A stretch of 64,000 bases of DNA from Sophora flavescens. Taxonomy: Eukaryota > Streptophyta > Magnoliopsida > Fabales > Fabaceae. Positions 57,882 through 64,000 of the stretch are shown piece after piece; positions within the stretch are counted from its first letter, which is position 1; each line of letters begins with the position of its first letter. The translations under genes and the position numbers were made by a program. The notes under the pieces were generated by a model. The model searched no databases and was not told the DNA's origin. It saw only the letters and a list, made by a program, of their open reading frames with translations. The DNA lies in contig CM061065.1 in NCBI GenBank assembly GCA_030762895.1, positions 77,114,107 to 77,178,106 of the forward strand, given 5' to 3'.

Positions 57882-58245
57882 ATGGCTCGAGGAAGAGGAC
57901 GTCCAACCAACAATGGTGACAGAACTTTGGAAAGAATTAAAAGAGCTGTCAACAATGACACCAATGGAGGGGGGTCATTTGAGACTCCCAATACCTTGGA
58001 AATGATAGCTGCTGCTATGCTGTTACAAACCCAACAGAATGCTGAGATGAACAGAGACCAGCTGGAACTAAAGAACCAAAGGAGGGCTGCAGCAGCTGAA
58101 GATGCAGGGTTGGCTACTTTTATGAAAGGGAAACCACCTCAATTCCGAGGAAAATATGACCCGGAGAAGGCTGAATGGTGGATACAAGAGATTGAGAAGA
58201 TATTTGCAACTGTGCACTGTAACGAGGAGAGGAAAGTGACTTGTG
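57882..58245 (+). pseudogene. Tekay-like gag N-terminus, interrupted
   Basis: The ATG at 57882 (MARGRGRPTNNGDRTLERI) leads through AAAMLLQTQQNAEM, an Arg/Ala coil, FMKGKPPQFRGKYDPEKAEW and IQEIEKIFATVH to RKVT, with no stop. At 58245 the frame enters the foreign LTR and stops a few codons on. Its relative at 32975-31785 shows what should follow. Confidence 0.85.
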
Positions 58246-60199
58246 CTGGCAAAACTTGATGGCTCGAATCCGCAAGTGTACGGCTTCGTCCTCAAGTAAT
58301 AAAAAGATCGAACCATAGAGACCGTGATCTTAAATAACAACTAATTATTAAACTAATTAAACTTAGCAAGAAAAAGATTTGTAAAAGATTTGGTTTTGAA
58401 ATCAGGTTAACTAACAAATCTAGTAATTAAAACGCAATCAAATAAAATCGTTAACAAATCAAATATGGAGATTTTCAAATTAAAGGAGATTTCCAGGAAT
58501 TGGGTTACCAACAAGACTGCTCATGCTACTAAATTGACTACCCCTCTTGTTAATAATCAAGATTGCTTTGAAGGTGAATTTATCTTCAAGAAGTTAATGT
58601 TCCCTCTCGGGATACAAGAACCGTGCCCAATTAAACCAACCCCAACTCTCGTGGTAATTGAATTTAAATCGAACCCTTTAAGCCTTGTGACAATTCAGTG
58701 AATCCTCGAAGGACCGCCTCTAACTCTCGTGATTTAAGTCCTAAGTTTGATTCCTATAGATCCGATACCTAAGTTCACCGCTAAGTTCGTCCTTAGTGTA
58801 TCTACGACAAGCAAATAAGTGGCCACCGAATTTACGAGTAATTAAAGCAATAGGAATCAAATCGAAAGAAAAATTGAAATTAACAAGCAACCAAACGTCA
58901 ATTCATCACCATAAACAAATCTTGGGCATAGCCCCCAATTCCTAGAAACAAGACTACTACTCAAGCATTGCCATGATCATAGCAATCTTAATTAACAATA
59001 GCATAAAAAGAAAACCCTAGAGAAGAGAAGAGATTGAGAAGAAGAGAAATCCTAATTTTTGCCTAAGGGTAGCAGTCCAGAGATCCTATTTTCGAGCCTA
59101 ATTGCTCTATTTATAGAGTAGGGTAACTTGAATCCCAAGCAATTACAAAATCAGATCAAATCAGGTTTTAAAATTCCAGATATTGCGCGTCACGATCATG
59201 ATGCCTGTCACGGCCAAGCCGTGATGGGCTCTGACTTGGAGATGGCTTCGCTACTGGGTTTGTCATGGCCGTGACGACTATCACGGCCTAGCCGTGATTA
59301 GTTCTACCTGTGAGGGTCTGGTTCAGTTGGCATGTCACGGCCGTGATGGCTATCATGGCCTGGCCGTGACTAATTCTGAGTTTATCCTTCTTTCTTTTCA
59401 ACCCTACTCGATCATGGCCGTGATGGGCTCTGTTGGCTCATTTTCTTGCTTTTCAACCTCCATCTTCATGCAAGTTTCAACAGAACTGATCCTGAGCATT
59501 TGAATCTTCAATTCCTGCACACAAGCACCACAAAACCACCTTACCCGTTCCAAGGTAAAAACTAACAAAAATCAAATTAAATGTGCCTAAAATATATGAA
59601 AATGCATGCAAAATGTCAAGGAAATATGAGGTGAAATCACACTCATCAAACTACCCCAAGCTTAAGATTTTGCTTGTCCTCAAGCAATAACTAAGGCCGG
59701 AAAATATAATTAATCAGAGCATGGTCAGTGAACCTAGAACCCGAGTAATAAATCCAAGTATCAGGCCTATTCAATAAGAAACCAAGAGGCAATCAATTTC
59801 AAGTCCAATTAGAAACTTAGGTTCCCTAAATTCACATCTCTCACTAATTCGGCACTCTTCTCACCTCACTCAAATGTTTAAGGGTAAATGACAATTCACT
59901 CAATTTCCCCAAGGAAGGAATTCTACCATAAGCTTGACTATTAACCAAATCTCTACTTTATTAATGAAAACACATAAGAATCAATAGGTCTTTTATTTTG
60001 GTTGTAATGGGGCCATGGGATTAATTGTTAGGTGGGAAAATCAAGAAGGCTAAACAAAATATCAAACAATGCAAAGCATGACAACCTTCTAAAATACCTT
60101 TTGGGCTTTAATTCACTTATCCACCTTTCTTTATTTCTTACTTTTTTTTTAATTTTTTAATTTATTTTTCTCATCCCCTTCTCCATTTTTTTTGTTTAT
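58246..60199 (-). mobile_element. Athila-like element, 3' part only (minus strand)
   Basis: A 3' LTR (about 58246-59648) begins, on the minus strand, TGATGAGTGTGATTTC right after a polypurine tract AAGCTTGGGGTAGTT (59649-59663). The 3' internal non-coding region (59664-60199) matches in reverse the one at 20200-20700 (AAATACCTTTTGGG, GACAAGCAAAATCTTAAG). The rest is displaced by a CACTA element starting at 60200. It inserted into the Tekay-like gag at about 58245. Confidence 0.8.
59050..59430 (-). promoter_or_regulatory. Palindromic CACGGCC/GGCCGTG array and TATA box in LTR
   Basis: At about 59188-59425 there are seven or so units: CGTCACGATCATGATG, GTCACGGCCAAGCCGTGAT, GTCATGGCCGTGACG, ATCACGGCCTAGCCGTGAT, GTCACGGCCGTGATGG, ATCATGGCCTGGCCGTGAC, ATCATGGCCGTGATGG. 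On the minus strand they lie upstream of CTATAAATAG (about 59107-59116). The unit type and the order relative to the TATA box equal those at 8758-9060, in a clearly different LTR. Confidence 0.6.
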
Positions 60200-60224
60200 C
60201 ACTAGTGCAGAAAAGGGATTCCAC

Positions 60225-60570
60225 GTCGGTTATTTTTGGCTTTCCACATCGGTTTTCAAACTGATGTGGAAACGACCGATGTGGTTTATTGCCACTTTAC
60301 ACATCGGTTAAAAAACCGATGTGTAAAGTATATTTTAAACATCGGTTTTCTATTAACCGATGTGGAAAATTAATTTATCAATTGATAAGCAGTTGGAAAT
60401 TTAACTTTCTACATCGGTTTTGCCTAAAACCGATGTGTAAATTTAACTTTCTACATCGGTTTTAAATAGAACCGATGTGTAAAGTGAAATTTACACATCG
60501 GTTCTACGGAAAACCGATGTAGAAAGTTAAATTTACACATCGGTTTTTGATGAACCGATGTGTAAAATCT
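60225..60570. repeat. CACTA subterminal palindromic repeats
   Basis: About eight units of ACATCGGTTTT...AAAACCGATGT type, each an interrupted palindrome of 25-35 bp, in tandem and linked by TGTAAAGTTAAATTT-type spacers. Such arrays are the binding sites for the TNPA-class protein in CACTA elements (known for the superfamily). The consensus here is ACATCGGTT. Confidence 0.85.
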
Positions 60571-60997
60571 CATTTTTTAATCTGTTATTTACATTTCAAT
60601 CATTCCTTTCCCCTGTTTTAGTAATGCAGATCAATAAACAAACCAGCAGTACCCTGATCAAACAAGAAACAACAACAGAACACCAAACCAGTTTTGACAC
60701 AATCATTCAAAAGTAAAACATACTTCATTCAATTTTCTTAGCACAAACAATCAGCTCTTACACATATGGTTAAAAATACTGACATTTCATCAAATGACTA
60801 GTGAGCATAGAATCTGAAAACAGAGGGCATCAGGCCTAATTAATTTCGAATGAATGAAAACAACACTTTATCAAGGCTACATCAAAACACGAGAGAAGAA
60901 GAATTGAACCAGACCTGAGCACTAATACATATCATCAGTCAAAGGTACACTATAGCTAGTACATGATAAGTTTTTAAACTAACTACATATATACAAA

Positions 60998-62686
60998 CTA
61001 TGGGTGGTACACTTCAAGAAAGAAAGTTGCCCAACGCCTCTTTATGATGTTGATGTCAGAATCAGATAATGGAGTTGGATTGTTGAATATCTGCAAGTTT
61101 AATTGGACAAAAGATTATATCTTTTAAGTAATAAACTAACATAAAACATATAACGAATCTATACTATTACTTCTAATTGTGTCAATTAACATTTACCTCA
61201 CTCCATCTTTCGGTGATCCCGAGGAGATAATTTCCAACATCCACTGCATCACATAGTAGCCACATTCCCATGACCCACGTTGTATACGTGACTACGTACA
61301 AATGAAACCCAATTAGAATATGAGGAATTAAATAAAATAGAAATCAATTATTGTACCCACTGCATTTGATGCATTTGAACTAATAAATATCTTACGCTGG
61401 GAATAATCCATCTGATAGCCCAAGTACGCCTTTCACCACGCAACATGTGGGATGCATTAATAGACCTATCATGACAAAAACATTAATTAAAGTATATATA
61501 ATAGATTTCAGATAATTAAAACAACTGCATTACTGATTATAAAGTATTTTAATGCTTACGTTTCGATGATAGTCTTGATTGATTCGCGGCTTATTTCCCA
61601 ATGAGCGTAAGAAAGACCACGACGTTCATTCTTGGGTACAAGAGCAACAGTTGCCAATGCCGGCTGTATTTGCGGAACAGTTAGTGACTAAGTCATATAT
61701 AGTTATACTTAAATAACCGGTACTTACTTATTGAGATAAGGCGTAAGATAGAATTGATGATCGTCTCGGGCAAGTATATCACGTATGGTAGTGACCGGGT
61801 CTTCCGATGCTACGAGAACATCACCCTGAATGAACATGGGGTCAATGAACCCATAAAAGGCGAGGTTACCCTGATCGACTAACATACGATGCAGATACCT
61901 AATATATTGGAAAAACATGTTAATTATCATAGTATTTAAAAATTAATTACGTACTTAACTTATAAATAAAATGTACTTACGTGCACCAAAACGATATGTG
62001 TGCAGAACTGGCCATTTCTTTATTGAGTGCCATCTCCATAAATTCCTTCTTTGGTATATACAGTTCACCAGGGCTGGCATCATGTTCCAATGTTACCAAG
62101 GCTGCATCATCCTCCATGGTGACAACCTGTATAGCCAGAACTTTAAAAACATCACCATGGTCAGGTGCCCCTTTGTCGATCCCCTAAACAACATAGATAT
62201 ATATTAGTAATCACGGATAATTAAGTTATTTAATTCGTTATTAACTAAATGGTCAAATGAATACCTTGGCAGGAGCAGACATCTCTGGTCTTCCTAGATC
62301 CGACCTTTTAGGCACAATATCATTTCCAACATCCTATAACGAATAAAAATAAAGCATTATCTTTAAACAATAATAAATATATTTCAACTATGAATATAGA
62401 AAAACACAACTAACCGAATACCTCAAATGCAACAAGAAAGTTGACCAGTCTTCTTGGCCAGAGGATGAAGTTACCGGGGGCCTGACCCACTATTTGAACC
62501 TCCTCAATGGGCACAGGGACTCGAGCATCAGCATCTCGAATAATCTCAACAGACACCCTCAGCTGATCATCCGGTAATAACCGATGGTGTATGATATTAC
62601 CTATCTTATTATATGCCCTACCCAATGCCACTAAGCGGAGATGATGATGATGATCATCAACATACAGCTCACACCTATCAGGGTCG

Positions 62687-62724
<38 letters not shown>

Positions 62725-63989
62725 GGCGAAGCAGCAAGATCACCATCATCATCATTTTCGGGATGATGAGGAGGATCACATGAGCCCTTAGTGCTCACAT
62801 GGACAGGGTTGGACAGAGGGTTGGACACCTACTGTCATCTCTGGGGGACATAGAAGTCAATATTGCCATTTGCTGGGCAAACTGCTCGGCCATCTCCTGT
62901 CGAAGCTCAGCTCCAATCTCCTGTTTTAGTCGTGCTCTATCTGCAACCGAATCCCTGTGGCATTGGTGTGAAGATGAACCATGGTATTGGCGAATGCCGA
63001 CTCCCCATCCAACACCAATGACACGGCCCGGGTGGTCTGGTTTACCGATGGCAGTAGATAAGATATCATTGCGTCCTCTAGGAACAAAGGTTCCTTGGGT
63101 TAGCTGATCATCCAAGGCATCCTATCACATAAAAATATAAGGTCGTATTACAATTCGGTAACAATCTTAAAATGACAATTACAACAAACTATACTTACAA
63201 TCCTCTCAGCTACTTGGCGGGCCTCCTCGGATGTATATTGTCCCGTTTTTCTTTGTCGGCCCCTCTTCCATGAACGATGGCATGGGGGTGGAGGTGGATC
63301 AACAACCTCTGGAAGATTTTCAGCATTAGGATCCGCTTTGAGATGCTTTGCCTGCTGACGTGCTTTCTTTTCCTCTTCAACCATTTTCTTAACAAGCTTT
63401 TTATATCCCCCACGAGACATGACATGGGGGTAGACATTCTTGCTTTGGTTTTCCTGCCCCTTTTTCCTCTTCTCCTGTTATAAATAAAAGACAATTAAAT
63501 TACATAAGTAAATGAAATTAATGCAATTACATAAATTTAGAGACAAATCAAATAAGTTAACCTGAAAGCTCGGGATCACGTCGGCTCACGAACAAAGCGA
63601 TCCCACGTCGCCTTGTCAAGAAACGGATACACCTCAAGTGGGTTCTTTTTACTTTTTGGATTGAATATATAGTATCTGCCGAGTTGGCCTTAAAAGCCCT
63701 CCAACGCTCTCCAGCATACTTCATCAAACGCTTCTTCATAGCGTATGTATCCGGTATATCAAATGTCAACTACATTAAGACCAAAAGAATCAACGAATTA
63801 TTGTATGATATTATTAAGATAAAAATAAAGTAGATACTGACAAACACAGGACGTAGAAGTATAGATACCGTAATACTCTCCCATATCTCGCTCCTTCACG
63901 TCCGCCGGTACATCTCTCCACCTATCAATGAGTATACTAGGCCTGTTCCTAGCAAGGGTCGCCACAAAACTGGTAAACTGATCTTCCAT
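60998..63989 (-). CDS. CACTA-encoded En/Spm-type protein with C48-like C-terminus
   Basis: Multi-exon gene running off the right edge. In order on the minus strand: a Transposase_24-like region (WRDVPADVKER at 63989-63798; FDIPDTYAMKKRLMKYAGER and WRAFKANSAD at 63769-63557), then SRGGYKKLVKKMVEEEKKAR (63475-63199), QLTQGTFVPRGRNDILSTAI and GKPDHPGRVIGVGWGVGI with a coil (63122-62825). An acidic repeat and LVALGRAYNKIG, LWPRRLVNFLVAFE follow (62690-62423), then ALVTLEHDASPGELYIPK (62187-61980), YLHRMLVDQGNLAFYGFIDP (61899-61728), RGLSYAHWEISRESIKT, RTWAIRWIIP, TTWVMGMWLLCDAVDVGNYL and IIKRRWATFFLEVYHP to a stop at 60998. The last part resembles the Ulp1/C48 peptidase tail common in CACTA proteins, without an obvious intact Cys site. 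Many exon joins fit GT-AG; frames shift near 62820 and in the GAT repeat at 62690. Confidence 0.7.
62684..62722. repeat. (ATC)n/(GAT)n trinucleotide repeat in coding region
   Basis: About 12 uninterrupted CAT/ATC triplets. On the minus strand one frame reads Met repeats and another Asp repeats. The flanking conserved frames do not line up without a shift inside or near it. Confidence 0.85.
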
Positions 63990-64000
63990 TGGCCCAATAG

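Larger units (their letters stand above)
54760..58245 (+). mobile_element. Tekay-like Ty3/gypsy element, plus strand, truncated in gag
   Basis: A 5' LTR (54760-57657), primer site (57660-57671) and the start of gag (57882-58245) are present. Gag is interrupted by an LTR on the opposite strand. The rest of the element is not in the window. It is the same family as the elements at 28075-36497 and 37832-45575 but in opposite orientation. Confidence 0.85.
60200..64000. mobile_element. CACTA (En/Spm) DNA transposon, left end and gene
   Basis: It begins CACTAGTGCAGAAAAGGG at 60200. A possible 3-bp target duplication is TAT before it; the right end is beyond the window. Subterminal palindromes follow at 60225-60570, then a multi-exon gene on the minus strand (60998 to beyond 63989). 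It sits inside the 3' region of the Athila-like element, making a three-level nest with the Tekay-like gag at 58245. Confidence 0.9.

Noticed and set aside
28075..58245. Endogenous pararetrovirus
   Set aside because: All reverse transcriptase pieces are flanked by integrase, chromodomain, LTRs and primer sites typical of gypsy or copia retrotransposons. No movement protein or coat-protein-type motif was seen.

Overview
The window is nuclear DNA from a flowering plant, most likely a eudicot. It is AT-rich, contains one intron-bearing plant glycosyltransferase gene, and is otherwise filled with plant-type transposable elements: Athila-like and Tekay-like Ty3/gypsy, SIRE/Maximus-like Ty1/copia, hAT, Mutator-like and CACTA. 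I could not fix the species. I recognised no tRNA, rRNA, CRISPR array or prokaryotic feature.

Region 1-25.8 kb. The one host gene is on the minus strand and encodes a GT77-type nucleotide-diphospho-sugar transferase. Its exons are 25475-25762, 4044-4409 and 2539-3060. All three junctions are phase 0 with GT/AG borders and give an uninterrupted protein of 391 residues. Intron 1 is about 21 kb. It holds a 3.45 kb hAT element (4901-8352, 8-bp target duplication), a pol-less Athila-like retroelement (from 8541) whose 3' LTR is split by a complete 10.25 kb Athila-like element (11948-22197, 5-bp duplication), a third LTR fragment itself split by a 292-bp solo LTR, a hairpin MITE and a Ty1/copia protease remnant. 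Intron 2 holds a 403-bp solo LTR. Beyond the 3' end of the gene lie a 500-bp foldback repeat and a Ty1/copia gag remnant.

Region 25.8-46 kb. A decayed Mutator-like transposase (26860-28074, minus) is cut by a Tekay-like gypsy element that has lost all of pol (28075-36497). A fragment of a plant mobile domain gene (36498-36775, plus) and a fragment of another gypsy LTR follow. A second, pol-bearing Tekay-like element comes next (37832-45575, minus); it has a chromodomain and lacks its 5' LTR.

Region 46-54.8 kb. A SIRE-like copia element (5' LTR, gag, protease, integrase, start of RT) is truncated. It is followed by a gypsy pol fragment interrupted by a 1.18 kb non-autonomous hAT element with an 8-bp duplication, and then by a copia LTR piece.

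Region 54.8-64 kb. A third Tekay-like element (LTR, primer site, gag start, plus strand) is cut inside gag by an Athila-like element on the minus strand. That element is cut in turn by a CACTA element. The CACTA begins at 60200 with terminal CACTA, has about eight subterminal palindromes, and carries a multi-exon minus-strand gene of En/Spm type with a C48-like C-terminal part. The gene runs out of the window.

The most unusual signal is an array of CACGGCC/GGCCGTG palindromes found in the LTRs of three separate Athila-like insertions, just upstream of a TATA box in the two where a clear one is visible. No new multi-gene system is evident. The window is best read as a gene that stays open across a layered retrotransposon graveyard.
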